NCBI RefSeq assembly: GCF_018200035.1
Contig: NZ_CP073581.1
Span: forward strand, 2,786,501 to 2,850,500
From: Sulfitobacter albidus
GTDB lineage: Bacteria; Pseudomonadota; Alphaproteobacteria; Rhodobacterales; Rhodobacteraceae
DNA length: 64,000 nt
Direction of reading: 5' to 3'
Shown: positions 43,601-52,961 of the stretch, in pieces
Numbering within the stretch: position 1 is the first letter of the stretch
Layout: each line of letters starts with the position of its first letter
The notes under the pieces: model-generated
Told to the model about the DNA's origin: nothing
Database searches by the model: none
Seen by the model: the letters and a program-made list of their open reading frames with translations, nothing else
Made by a program: the position numbers and the translations under genes

Positions 43601-46449
43601 GCGCGCAGCGGTGTCTGGGTCGATCACGGTCTGGACGGGTTCGATCCGCAAACGATGCAGATCAAGAAGCACGGCGCCGTCGCAGCCGTCTCCGGCGGCA
43701 AGGTGTTGCTGCGTGGATTTGACGGCGGTGGCACAGTGCCTTCGGGCATCCTGGCCACGGGCACCTACAGCGGGAACTATTTCAACTTCCTGCTAGAGGT
43801 GCTGCCAAGGGTTCTGCTGGCCGCTGAAATTGCGCCCGAGGGAACGCCGATCCTTGCCGATGCAGGCCTGCCCGAACAGCACTATCAGGCGCTGCGCCTC
43901 TATCTGCCGCGTAATCCGGTCCTGCGGTTCGCCCGTCACACGGCGGTACGGGTCGGCAGATTGTACGTGGGCAGCATGCCCAACGTCATTCACGACGCAC
44001 TCAATCAAGACCTGCCTCCGGTCGGTACTGCCCGCTTTCACCCGGCGATCATCGAACGGCTGTCCCGTCCCGGCAGCAGCCAGGACCATACCGCGAGCGG
44101 CGGCCGGCTTTTCCTTGAGCGTAACGGGCTGATGCGCAACATGCACAACGCGCCCGAGATCTCCGCTGCGCTTAAGGAGCGCGGTTTCGACAGCGTGACT
44201 TGCGAACGGATGACATTCTCCGATCAGGTAAGCGTCTTTTCGCAGGCCGGTGGCGGCATTGTCGGACAGGGCGGGGCACATTTCGCCAACATGCTCTTTT
44301 CGCCAAAGGGGACGCGCGTGTTTGCGCTCTTCTCGAATGCACCGGGGACCGACCTTTATGTATTGAGCACCCTCGGCGCGATGCTGGGGCATGATGTCGT
44401 CAATGTCGTCGGCTGGCGGATCGTCGGCACGGCGCCGCCGCCCGCCGCCCCGGTCGAAGAAGCCTTCACCGTTCCGGTTTCGCTGGTGACACCGTTTTTC
44501 CCGCACCCCGCGGCAGCGCCCGAGACCGGCAGCGCCCTTGATGACGCGCGCGCGTTGCTGGACGGGCTCGCCGACGCCTTTTGGGACGCGAACACGCTGA
44601 CGAGCGCGTGGAACCTTCATTCACGACAAACGCCGTCCACCTTCGATGCCGCGATGCTGTTCAACCGCAGGGAGCTTGAAAAACACCTGCGCGACATGTC
44701 CGAAGCGGACGTGGAAAAGCTATTGGGTCATGCGTTCTTTCAGCACTGCGATCGGAACATCTGTTCGGGCTACGTGTCGCTTGAGTACTACAGCGAACAG
44801 GAATTGCAGGTGCTCGCGCAGACGCAGGCACGTTTTGCCGATCTGGCGGACCCCACCGGCAGCGGGGTCGATCCGCGCCCCAATCAGCTGTTGGCTTTAG
44901 CCATTCTTTACATCCCGGTGTGGAAATTGCCGCTCGTCGACAAGCTCGATGTCTTCGAGGAGGCGATACAGCAAGACCTCTATCTCAAATGGCTCGCCAC
45001 GCCACCCTATCTGTCCCGCAAGGGCGAAGATCCGGGCTATGTCGCCTATACGGAGCGTTTGCTGAAGTGGCTGGCGCGGCACTGCGAGGAGGATGTGGGG
45101 ACGGATATCCGCGCGCGGATCATGGCCGCCACGCAACGGGTCGACATGGGCTGGCTGCTGCTGGTGGACGCGCCCCTGCGCCCGACGCTTGAAGCGCGCA
45201 ATGATCTGCTGGAACATATCGCGGACCGGAGCGGCCCGGCCCCCGTGCACAGCCGCGCCCCAAGGACTTGTCAAAGGGGCGTATCCGTATTGGCCTGCTG
45301 TGCCGCACCTTTGCAAAAGGGCCCGACAGCGAGGCAGTCGTCGCATTCTTTCGGGCATTCGATGCCGCGCGATACGAAATCTTTGCCTACTCGATGGCGT
45401 TCCGGGACCGGGTTGTCACCGATGACGCGGAGTTCGACAAGGAATTCGACGCCGTCATTTCCCATCGGCGCACCCTGTCAGGCGGCCCCCGTGACATCCG
45501 CGAAAAGATCCTCGCGGACGATCTTGATGTGTTCCTCTACGCGAATGCCACAACCTTTGGTCTGCACGATCTGGAACGCGCGCTTTACCACCGGGTTGCC
45601 CCGATCCAGATGTCGCTGAATTCGCATTTGCCGATTTCGCCCGGCTTTCCCTCGTTCGACTATTTTGTGACCGGGCGCAGCGATGATCCCAACGCCGAGG
45701 TCAATGACGCCCATCATCCCGAAACGCTTCTGCGCGTCGAGGGGCCGGTCATTAATTTCCTGCACTCGCTCAAGCCCAAGAAACTGGCAGGATTCAACCG
45801 AGCGACGCTGGGGCTTGCCGAGGATGACGTCGTCCTGATGAACGGGGGATCCTCGCAAAAGCTTCGCTACGAAGGGCTCCGGACCATGCTGCGCGCCCTC
45901 AAGGCGGTGCCAAACGGTAAACTGCTGCTGGCGCCCTACAACCCTGGCTGGGCCGCGCGCAGCCATGCGTTTGTCTTCAACCGCCAACTCGCCGAGGCGG
46001 CGCGCGAGGTCGGTGTTGCGATGGACCGCATCGTTGTGCTGGGTGAATTGAGCGTTCCCGAGGCGGAAGCCGCGATTGCGTTGTCGGACATCTATCTGTC
46101 GTCGTTCCCCCACGGCGGCGCCACGATGACCCATCTTGCGCTGATTTACGGCACGCCGCCGGTGGTGCTGCGGCGGGAATTCACGCGCTCCATCGATCAA
46201 TTCCTTGTCAGCACGCTGGGTTTCAAGCAATTGCTCGCCAACACGCCGGATGACTACGTGGCGCTCGTGCGGGACCTGGCGGCGGATACCGCGCGCCGCA
46301 AGGCGCTGTCGGACGAGATCCGCCAAGCGGCCAAGAATCCGCCCTTTGTCGCCAGCACCGAATTCTCGGCGTCGATGCAGCAGGTCGTCGATACCGCGCT
46401 GGACGAGAAATACGCCCGGCTTACCGCCCCGCCGCCAGGCGCATCGTGA
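40667..46449 (+). pseudogene. giant multi-glycosyltransferase (GT4-like, repeats, GT61, GT41-like), frameshifted
   Basis: With one base restored this is a 1,927-aa protein. Residues 1-470: GT-B fold domain, with FLTSFPSGGGLTVVEAAYAG near 365. Residues about 480-880: repeats of the NPDV...GLNPVDHFVSHGE...HPLFD kind. Residues about 1030-1255: GT61/DUF563 domain (GNYFNFLLEVLPRVLLAAEI, GGGIVGQGGAHFANMLFSP). Residues about 1534-1920: GT41/O-GlcNAc-transferase-like domain (IRIGLLCRTFAKGPDSEAVV, IYLSSFPHGGATMTHLALIY). The first frame loses homology at CGC-G-CCCC-AAGGAC (45258-45261) and would stop at 45619; a fifth C restores RAPKDLSKG and the frame to 46449. ATG 40667 was chosen over TTG 40643. It follows fdtB by 20 bases. 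Confidence 0.82.
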
Positions 46450-46517
46450 CCGCTTCTTTGACGATTTTGTGATGTGCCTGTAGAGACGGTTCCGAGACCC
46501 CGAATGAAAGAGACGAC

Positions 46518-47273
46518 ATGGACAGCTTGATCGACCCAGCGGCGCGGATTGGCAGCAATGTCACCATCGGTCATGGCACGCGCGTCTATGGCAATGTGCA
46601 GATCGGCGATGGCTGCACCATCGGGGATTTCTGCGTGATCGGCCATCCCGGGCCGGGCGACAATGGCCCGCTTGTTCTGGGTGCGGGCGCCACCGTGCGC
46701 AGCCACGCCGTGCTGTACGAAGGATCCACCATCGGACCCAAGCTGGAGACCGGGCACCACGTCGTCATCCGTGAGGGTGCCGTGATCGGTGAAAACCTGC
46801 GCGTCGGCAACTTCTCGGATATCGAAGGCAGCGGGCGGATCGGAGATTTCGTGCGGATGCACGCCTACGCCCACGTCGGGAAAGGCTCCGACATCGGGGA
46901 TTTTGTCTGGCTGTTCTCGCTCACGACGCTGATGAACGATCCGTTGCCGCCGTCACATCTGGCCGATCCCGTGACCATTGGCGATATGGCAACGATCTGC
47001 GTCAATGCGCAGCTGATGCCCGGTGTGCGCGTGGGGCGCGGCGCCTTTGTCGCCTCGGGCGCGGTGGCCAGCGGCGAAATCCCGACCGGCGCGCTGATAA
47101 CCGGCCCCGATGGCGAAGTTGCGGGCACCGTACGTCTGCTGATGCACATGGAAACCCGCACGCGCCATCCCTGGCACAAGCATTTTGCCGATGCCTATCC
47201 CGAACACGCCCGCGCGCGCATTGCCAGCCTTGGCGCCGAAATCGACGCCGAGGCCGCCGCGCTGGATCTGTAA
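46518..47273 (+). CDS. left-handed beta-helix (LpxA-like) sugar N/O-acyltransferase
   Basis: A 251-aa hexapeptide-repeat protein. Repeats run from residue 5 to about 190 (IDPAARIGSNVTIGHGTRVY, VLGAGATVRSHAVLYEGSTI, VRMHAYAHVGKGSDIGDFVW), with a probable catalytic His among RMHAYAH or GHH. The end (HPWHKHFADAYPEHARARI) is helical. Length and position fit FdtC/QdtC-type enzymes that N-acylate the FdtB product, but the ACP gene immediately downstream suggests an acyl-ACP rather than acetyl-CoA donor, as in LpxA and LpxD. A GAAAGAGACG site precedes the ATG. Confidence 0.82.
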   Translation: MDSLIDPAARIGSNVTIGHGTRVYGNVQIGDGCTIGDFCVIGHPGPGDNGPLVLGAGATVRSHAVLYEGSTIGPKLETGHHVVIREGAVIGENLRVGNFSDIEGSGRIGDFVRMHAYAHVGKGSDIGDFVWLFSLTTLMNDPLPPSHLADPVTIGDMATICVNAQLMPGVRVGRGAFVASGAVASGEIPTGALITGPDGEVAGTVRLLMHMETRTRHPWHKHFADAYPEHARARIASLGAEIDAEAAALDL

Positions 47274-47308
47274 ACCTGATACCCCCTTTATTTGACTGAG
47301 AGAGACAT

Positions 47309-47554
47309 ATGGAACGCACCGAAATCCTGAGCATCATGAACGCGATCATGGCCAAGAAAGGCCGTGCCGAAATCACGGACGAGAGCCAGGCAACGCGCGA
47401 CGTGAACTTCCGCAGCCTCGATTTCTCCGAGGCGGCTCTGCGCATCGAGATGAAGATCGACCGCGAGCTGACGTTCGACGCGGCCTCCATGCGCAAGATC
47501 GAGACGGTCAAGGACGTGCTCGACTTCTTCGAAGAGGCCACCAAACCCGCATGA
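47309..47554 (+). CDS. acyl carrier protein-like
   Basis: An 81-aa acidic four-helix carrier. NFRSLDFSEAALRIEMKIDR aligns with the ADSLDTVELVMALEEEF segment of acyl carrier proteins. The phosphopantetheine serine would be the S of RSLD, although the preceding Asp of the usual DSL is Arg. It ends VKDVLDFFEEA, as in normal ACPs. It is coupled to the ligase gene by ATGA, strongly suggesting the ligase loads it. Confidence 0.85.
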   Translation: MERTEILSIMNAIMAKKGRAEITDESQATRDVNFRSLDFSEAALRIEMKIDRELTFDAASMRKIETVKDVLDFFEEATKPA

Positions 47555-48807
47555 CCGATCTGTGTGACCTCAACCGTGTGCATTTTGGGGACACCGCCGT
47601 CACCATTGCGGATCTGCGCGCGCAGGCGGGGGAGGCGTTGGCGGGACACGACCTGAGCGCGGAGCGCTGCGTCTTTGTCGTTGACACCATGCGCGAGGCA
47701 CTTGGATGCGTTGCATACGGGATGTCGCAGGATCTGGATTTTGGCGTGATCGAGCGCGCGCGCCTGTCGCCTGAGGTCGAAGGGCGCTTTGCCGAGAACC
47801 ACGTGCAACTGCGCAACGCCCATGACGGCACGCCCGTGGGTGGCGAGGTGGCCCCCGGTGAGGTGCAGCAGGGGCGGGTCACGGTTTTGACGTCCGGTAC
47901 CACGGGGCTGCTGAAGCTGATCGCGCATACCGCCGCGACGCTCAACACATTCGACCGGGTGCAATCGCTGCCCCAAAACAAGTGGTTCCTGCCCTATCAG
48001 ATCGGCTCCTACGCGTGGTATCAGATGGTGGCGCTTGGCCTCTTCAAGGAGGGGCAAAGCCTGATCCCCGGCGACATTGCCGATCTTGCAACGAGTTTCG
48101 AGGCCGCCATCGGGCGCGGTCATGTCACCGCAATTTCATCGACCCCGACGTTCTGGCGCCACGCGCTGATGTCGCTCGACGAGGCCACCCTGCGTCGCGC
48201 GGAGCTGCGCAGCATCTCGATGGGCGGGGAGATTGTCGATCAGGCCATTCTGGATCGGCTCTCGGCGCTCTACCCGTCCGCCCGCATCCGCCACATCTAC
48301 GCCTCGTCAGAAGCAGGCGCCGCGATTGTCGTCAGTGACGGGAAGGCGGGATTCAAGGCGGATCTGCTGACCCGCGACGACGCCGCCATCGGTGTCAAGG
48401 TCGAGGACGGTCGGCTCTATATCCGCTCCCCCTATGCCAATCGCGCGGATGCGGGCGGATGGGTCGACACGCAAGATCTGGTCGAGCAGCGCGGTGATCG
48501 TGTCTATTTCCTGGGCCGGGCCGGGAATTCGATGATCAATGTCGGCGGGCAAAAGGCATTTCCGCAGGATATCGAGGCTCATCTGATGGCCCACGAGAAT
48601 GTCGTCTGGGCGCGGGTCGTGGCCCGTAAGGCGCCCATGATGGGCGCGCTGCCCGTCGCCAGTGTCGTTCTGCGCGACCCGATGGAGGAAGCCGCGGCAG
48701 AGCAGATGCTGACCGCCCATTGCGAAGCCGGATTGGCGGAATTCGCGGTCCCGCGCATGTGGGATTTCCTCAGCGAGATCCCGATGAAAGCCAGTTTGAA
48801 AAGTTGA
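47551..48807 (+). CDS. AMP-dependent acyl ligase (acyl-ACP/CoA synthetase type)
   Basis: A 418-aa adenylating enzyme, shorter than the usual 500-600. Core motifs are present: VTVLTSGTTGLLKLIAHTAA (P-loop-like A3), ISSTPTFWRHALM, RHIYASSEAGAAIVVSDGKA (A5), GWVDTQDLVEQRGDRVYFLG (A7) and AGNSMINVGGQKAFPQDIEA (A8). It ends IPMKASLKS, possibly the A10 lysine. The missing part is the N-terminal region. I infer that it activates a carboxylic acid and loads the carrier protein encoded just before it. Confidence 0.82.
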   Translation: MTDLCDLNRVHFGDTAVTIADLRAQAGEALAGHDLSAERCVFVVDTMREALGCVAYGMSQDLDFGVIERARLSPEVEGRFAENHVQLRNAHDGTPVGGEVAPGEVQQGRVTVLTSGTTGLLKLIAHTAATLNTFDRVQSLPQNKWFLPYQIGSYAWYQMVALGLFKEGQSLIPGDIADLATSFEAAIGRGHVTAISSTPTFWRHALMSLDEATLRRAELRSISMGGEIVDQAILDRLSALYPSARIRHIYASSEAGAAIVVSDGKAGFKADLLTRDDAAIGVKVEDGRLYIRSPYANRADAGGWVDTQDLVEQRGDRVYFLGRAGNSMINVGGQKAFPQDIEAHLMAHENVVWARVVARKAPMMGALPVASVVLRDPMEEAAAEQMLTAHCEAGLAEFAVPRMWDFLSEIPMKASLKS

Positions 48808-48857
48808 CCCCGCACCGGTGATTTTGCGGGCCCGAAATTGAACAAGGAAGACTCAAG

Positions 48858-49592
48858 ATGCACACAACCGGACAATCGATCATCGTCAGCGGCGGCTCGC
48901 GCGGGCTTGGCCTTCATATGGTGACGCAGCTTCTGGAGGCCGGCAACAAGGTCGCGACCTTCGCCCGCTCGCACACCGATGCGATGGATGCGCTGAGCGC
49001 GAAATACGGCGACAGCTTTCATTTTGCGCCGCTCGATGCGGTGGACGTGGATGGCGTTACGGGTTTTGTGAACGCGGTTTGCGACAAATTCGGCGGCCAG
49101 CTCGACAGTGTGGTCAACAACGCGGCGATCGGCCAAGACCAGTTGCTGATGCACACCGATCCCGAAACGATCCAGCAGATCGTCAACATCAACATCGTCG
49201 GCCCTACGCTGCTGACCCGCGTGGCGATCAAGCGGATGCTGCTGCAAGGCAGCGGCAACATCTGCAACATCTCGTCGATCTGCGGCTCGCGCGGCTATGC
49301 GGGCCTGTCGGTCTATGCGGGGTCAAAAGGGTATCTGGACGCGATGATGCGCGCCCTCGCCCGCGAGGTCGGAGAGGCTGGTATCTTTGTGAACTGCGTC
49401 GCGCCCGGCTTTTTCGAAAGCGAGATGTCATCGGTCCTGCGCCCCGAACAGCTGGACACGATCAAGCGCCGCACGCCGTCGGGCGCGCTGTCGAACGACG
49501 AGAATATCTTCAAGGTGGTTGATCTGGTGATCTCGGGCACCACCAACATGCAGGGTCAGGTGGTGTTCGTTGACGGCGGCATTACCAGCTGA
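48858..49592 (+). CDS. short-chain dehydrogenase/reductase (FabG-like)
   Basis: A 244-aa classical SDR. The cofactor loop is IVSGGSRGLGLHMV (residues 9-22), the NNAAIGQ strand follows, the active-site serine is in NISSICGSRG and the catalytic pair is in LSVYAGSKGYLDAM. The C-terminus MQGQVVFVDGGITS is typical of FabG-type enzymes. In this cassette it could reduce a 3-ketoacyl group on the carrier protein to 3-hydroxyacyl. An AAGGAAG site lies upstream of ATG. Confidence 0.88.
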   Translation: MHTTGQSIIVSGGSRGLGLHMVTQLLEAGNKVATFARSHTDAMDALSAKYGDSFHFAPLDAVDVDGVTGFVNAVCDKFGGQLDSVVNNAAIGQDQLLMHTDPETIQQIVNINIVGPTLLTRVAIKRMLLQGSGNICNISSICGSRGYAGLSVYAGSKGYLDAMMRALAREVGEAGIFVNCVAPGFFESEMSSVLRPEQLDTIKRRTPSGALSNDENIFKVVDLVISGTTNMQGQVVFVDGGITS

Positions 49593-49986
49593 CGGGATCA
49601 TTGCACGTGCGTTCGGGGGCGCGGTCATCGCCAGCGCCACGGCCCCCGGACCCGCCAGCTATGATGACTATGGTCAGCGCTTCGTCTTTGTGCCGGCAGT
49701 TGGCGACATGGACCACTATGCGCTGGATGTCGAATGTCGCAGCACCCCCGTGCCACCGCAGCTGGAAAGATCCCTCAGGCCCTATTTCTCACGACTTGGT
49801 GTGCCGTTCTTTGACGGTTGGACAAGGCTCGAGGTCAGCGCTAAGCTTTCTGGACGTCCTGTTCTGGAACGAGTAAACGAAATAAAAGGTACGTGTCTTT
49901 TCTCCGATGACGAAAATACCGTGATCCTGCGGGTTGATACCTCAACGCACTGGATTGCCGTCGGTCGGCGCAGACATTTTGGATAA
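49570..49986 (+). CDS. unknown 138-aa protein of the acyl cassette
   Basis: The frame overlaps the SDR 3' end by 23 bases. TTG at 49570, preceded by AGGTGG, is the only good early start; later in-frame options would remove much of the protein. Visible sequence: YGQRFVFVPAVGDMDHYALD, PYFSRLGVPFFDGWTRLEVS and NEIKGTCLFSDDENTVILRV. It has no membrane span or signal peptide. Mixed alpha/beta composition might suit a hotdog or lipocalin fold, but I do not recognise it. It ends 3 bases before the next sulfotransferase gene. Confidence 0.6.
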   Translation: MTAALPADGIIARAFGGAVIASATAPGPASYDDYGQRFVFVPAVGDMDHYALDVECRSTPVPPQLERSLRPYFSRLGVPFFDGWTRLEVSAKLSGRPVLERVNEIKGTCLFSDDENTVILRVDTSTHWIAVGRRRHFG

Positions 49987-49989
49987 GAT

Positions 49990-50754
49990 ATGACAGCCAC
50001 ATCCCACAAAGAAATTCTGCTGTGCAGCACCCCGCGAAGCGGCTCCACCCTGTTGGCAGAGGCGATGTTCAACAGCAAATGCATGGGGTATCCCGACGAG
50101 TTCTTCAACAACAACCAGGAGAACAAGGGCGACCGGCCGCAGACCATCTTTGAGGAAAATTACACAAAGGTGGGTGCCACATCCTACGCCGACTATCTGG
50201 GCAAGTTGGCCGCGCACTATCAATCAGACAACGGTGTGCATTCGGTCAAGATGCACTTTCAGCACTTTAATCAGGCCTTGCGCTCGGGCTATTTCCAGCA
50301 TCCGGCGGAGCGTTCTTACGTGTACATTTACCGTGCCGACACGGTTGCACAGGCAGTATCACTTGCCATCGCGATCACGACGCAGAAGTGGAACAGCCGC
50401 ATGCAAAGCTCGGTTGAGGGCGATGTCGAGGTGTCCGATGAGCTGTTGGCGCGCGCCTACCGAGAATTGGTGTTCGACAACCTGCGCTGGAAGGCATTTT
50501 TCGAAATGTTCAACGTCCCGCACCTCTCGCTTGAGTACGATGACATTACGGCGGATGTCGCGAAATCCGTACGCAAGATCGCCAAGCATGCGGGCGTAAA
50601 GCTTACGCGCGGCGCGCTCGACGGGCTCGAAGAGCGGCTTACCGGCAAGAAACAGGCAAGCGATCTGAACAAGCGGCTCAAGGCACGGCTCAAGGGAATG
50701 ACGCTGGAAGGCTACAAAGAGGGCAACATCCTCTTTGATACGAAGGTTCTTTAG
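49990..50754 (+). CDS. Stf0-family sulfotransferase
   Basis: A 254-aa sulfotransferase. The PAPS loop is LLCSTPRSGSTLLAEAM at residues 9-25; the sequence PDEFFNNNQENKGD and a conserved Tyr-Asp region follow. YVYIYRADTVAQAVSLAIAI has the Arg and Ser of the 3'-phosphate-binding site, with ITTQKWNS as in the Stf0 trehalose-sulfotransferase group. It is the last gene of the rightward run from fdtA and so may sulfate the sugar or acyl product made by this cassette. Confidence 0.85.
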   Translation: MTATSHKEILLCSTPRSGSTLLAEAMFNSKCMGYPDEFFNNNQENKGDRPQTIFEENYTKVGATSYADYLGKLAAHYQSDNGVHSVKMHFQHFNQALRSGYFQHPAERSYVYIYRADTVAQAVSLAIAITTQKWNSRMQSSVEGDVEVSDELLARAYRELVFDNLRWKAFFEMFNVPHLSLEYDDITADVAKSVRKIAKHAGVKLTRGALDGLEERLTGKKQASDLNKRLKARLKGMTLEGYKEGNILFDTKVL

Positions 50755-50784
50755 GAAACCTTTAACGGGCGCATCGCCGCCCGC

Positions 50785-51717
50785 TCAGGCGCCACTGTTA
50801 CGTGCCAGCTGCGCCTGCACCCACTCCCATGTATCGGCTATCCCCTCTGCAAGGGTTGTGCCCTGCCGCCAGCCAAGCGTCTCTTTCGCGCGGCTCACGT
50901 CCAGCACAACGCGGGGGACGTCGAAACCGCGTCCGGGTTTGTAGACCGGATCAATGTCGCCCGACACACAACCGCGGATATGGCCGACAATATCGTTGAC
51001 CGATGCCCCCTGCCCGCTGCCCGCATTGAAGACGCCCGTCGCCCCGGCGGTCAGCGCGCTGTGGCACAGGGCGGCCAGATCATGCACGTGGATATAGTCG
51101 CGCACAACGCTGCCGTCGCCCCAGACCTCGATCGGTTCCGCGCGCGCGAGGCGCCAGAGATAGGTGCCGATGATCCCCTGGGTGCCCGTATGTCCCTGCC
51201 GAGGCCCGTAGGGGTTTGAGGCGCGCAGGATCACATGCTCAAGCCCGTGCAGCTTGTGCTCCATAAAGAGATAATTCTCGATCGCGATCTTGACGATCCC
51301 GTAGGAGCTGATGGGATTGAGCGGGTGGCTTTCCGCAACCGGATCAGTCTGCGGCACACCATACACCGTCCCGCCCGATGAGAGATATACCATCTTGCGC
51401 ACCTTTGCCTCGCGCATGACTTCCAACAGGCGCACCATGGCAATCAGATTGCCGGTGATATCGGCCACCGGATCCATGTTAGAGGTCGCGGGCACTGTCG
51501 TGCTGGCCAGATGGATGACGGCATCTACGCCGACGAGCGCCTCAAAGATCTGGGCAGTATCGCTGAGATCGCACATCACGTATTCGACGCCGGGCAGTGG
51601 CGCGCGGTACATCTCTGCACGACGGTCCAGCACACGCACGCGCACGCCCTGGGACAGCAGATGATCGACCACATGCGAGCCGATAAACCCGCAGCCCCCG
51701 ATTACCAGCGCTTTCAT
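50785..51717 (-). CDS. NAD-dependent sugar epimerase/dehydratase (extended SDR)
   Basis: A 310-aa extended SDR. MKALVIGGCGFIGSHVVDHL is the NAD site, VIHLASTTVPATSN and VYLSSGGTVYGVPQ follow, the catalytic pair is in ISSYGIVKIAIENYL and RASNPYGPRQGHTGTQGIIG is the sugar-binding loop. It resembles UDP-glucose 4-epimerase-like proteins found in polysaccharide loci; the nucleotide sugar is uncertain. The start at 51717 has GAGAGGAC upstream. It is convergent with the sulfotransferase gene and divergent from the GSCFA gene. Confidence 0.88.
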   Translation of the reverse strand: MKALVIGGCGFIGSHVVDHLLSQGVRVRVLDRRAEMYRAPLPGVEYVMCDLSDTAQIFEALVGVDAVIHLASTTVPATSNMDPVADITGNLIAMVRLLEVMREAKVRKMVYLSSGGTVYGVPQTDPVAESHPLNPISSYGIVKIAIENYLFMEHKLHGLEHVILRASNPYGPRQGHTGTQGIIGTYLWRLARAEPIEVWGDGSVVRDYIHVHDLAALCHSALTAGATGVFNAGSGQGASVNDIVGHIRGCVSGDIDPVYKPGRGFDVPRVVLDVSRAKETLGWRQGTTLAEGIADTWEWVQAQLARNSGA

Positions 51718-51965
51718 GCAGTGTCCTCTCAAGGGTGTTGTGGTCGGGAGGGCGCGTCCGCGCGCCGACTTTACTCAAAATCTAGCCATAATCCCCTCAA
51801 CTGTCCACCGCCCATGGTCCGCTCGATGCGGGGCCACGCAGCGACTAAGTGTATGGAAAATAGGTCGGATCGACGGAATGTTTCTGCGCGGCAGCATCCA
51901 ACTTGACACTCTGGCGCGAAACCTGTTGCCTGTTCGCTGACCGGTCTGAATATCAGGATATTTCA

Positions 51966-52961
51966 ATGGCATCTTACAAAGACGCGTTCGCAACCATGCG
52001 CGCGAACAAATTCGCTGTCTGGGCGCCAAAAAATCCCGAAAGCATGCAGCCCCATTTGGCTGCAGCCCGGATCCACGATGGCTATGCCGAGGTGGCAGGC
52101 CCCACCGATCTTTCCTTGCCTGCCGAGGCGCGATTTTTCTGCGTGGGCTCGTGTTTCGCGCGCGAGATCGAGGATGCTATTGAAACAGTCGGGTTCGATC
52201 CCGCAACCAAGACGCTGGTCATCAAAACCATCGAAGAAAACCCGGATCTTTTCGAACGTAATGAAGGGGTGATGGGCCGGCCGACCGCATTTCTGAACCG
52301 CTACAACCTCGGCTCTATGGCAGATCTGATGCAGGAAATCGCAGGCACGCGGGAAAGCGACGAGGGGTTGCTCTATCCCGCAGGCGGCGGCAACTTTCAC
52401 GACTACCACTATACCCGGCTCTTCAAATCCAAGACTCTCGAGCAATGCAAAGCACGGCGCGCGGCGATTACGGAAGCCTACCGGGAGGCAGCCGCAAACG
52501 CGGATGTATTCGTCTTTACATTGGGCCTTTGCGAAAGCTTCTACGATCTGAACTCCGACCGCTATCTCAACGTAACACCCGACCCAAAGGCCGCGCAGGG
52601 CCAGGATCTGGAATTCCGGTTTCTGACGCTTGAGCAGAACCTTGAAGCCGGACGGAAAGTGATCGAAGCCGTGCGCGCGCTCAAGCCCGACGCGACGATC
52701 ATCCTTACGGTCTCTCCGGTACCCTTGGACGCAACGTTTACGGATATGGATGTGGTCGTGGCCAACAGCCTGGCAAAATCAACGCTGGTCGTGGCGGCGC
52801 AGACGCTGACGCAGATGTATGATCAGTGCAAATATTTCCCCAGCTACGACATGGTGATGAATTCCGCACAGGACGGTGCATGGCTATGGGATCGCAAGCA
52901 CGTCGCCCAACCGATGGTCAATCACATCATGAAGACGTTTACTGATCGTTACGCGCAGTAA
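51966..52961 (+). CDS. GSCFA-domain protein
   Basis: A 331-aa protein named for its motif, seen here as FFCVGSCFAREIED (GSCFA at residues 61-65). Other conserved pieces are FLNRYNLGSM, NFHDYHYTRLF and VFTLGLCESFYD, and TVSPVPLDATFTDMDVVVAN near the end. GSCFA proteins have an SGNH-hydrolase-like fold and often accompany polysaccharide loci, where acyl-ester transfer or removal is suspected. The start at 51966 follows a long leader; the upstream in-frame extension lacks family sequence. It ends in a 23-base overlap with the convergent sulfotransferase gene. Confidence 0.88.
   Translation: MASYKDAFATMRANKFAVWAPKNPESMQPHLAAARIHDGYAEVAGPTDLSLPAEARFFCVGSCFAREIEDAIETVGFDPATKTLVIKTIEENPDLFERNEGVMGRPTAFLNRYNLGSMADLMQEIAGTRESDEGLLYPAGGGNFHDYHYTRLFKSKTLEQCKARRAAITEAYREAAANADVFVFTLGLCESFYDLNSDRYLNVTPDPKAAQGQDLEFRFLTLEQNLEAGRKVIEAVRALKPDATIILTVSPVPLDATFTDMDVVVANSLAKSTLVVAAQTLTQMYDQCKYFPSYDMVMNSAQDGAWLWDRKHVAQPMVNHIMKTFTDRYAQ

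Noticed and set aside
45268..46449. Treating the GT41-like domain as a separate gene with TTG start
   Set aside because: The upstream frame keeps family-like sequence right up to the C-tract and no ribosome site is evident; one added C gives a continuous protein.
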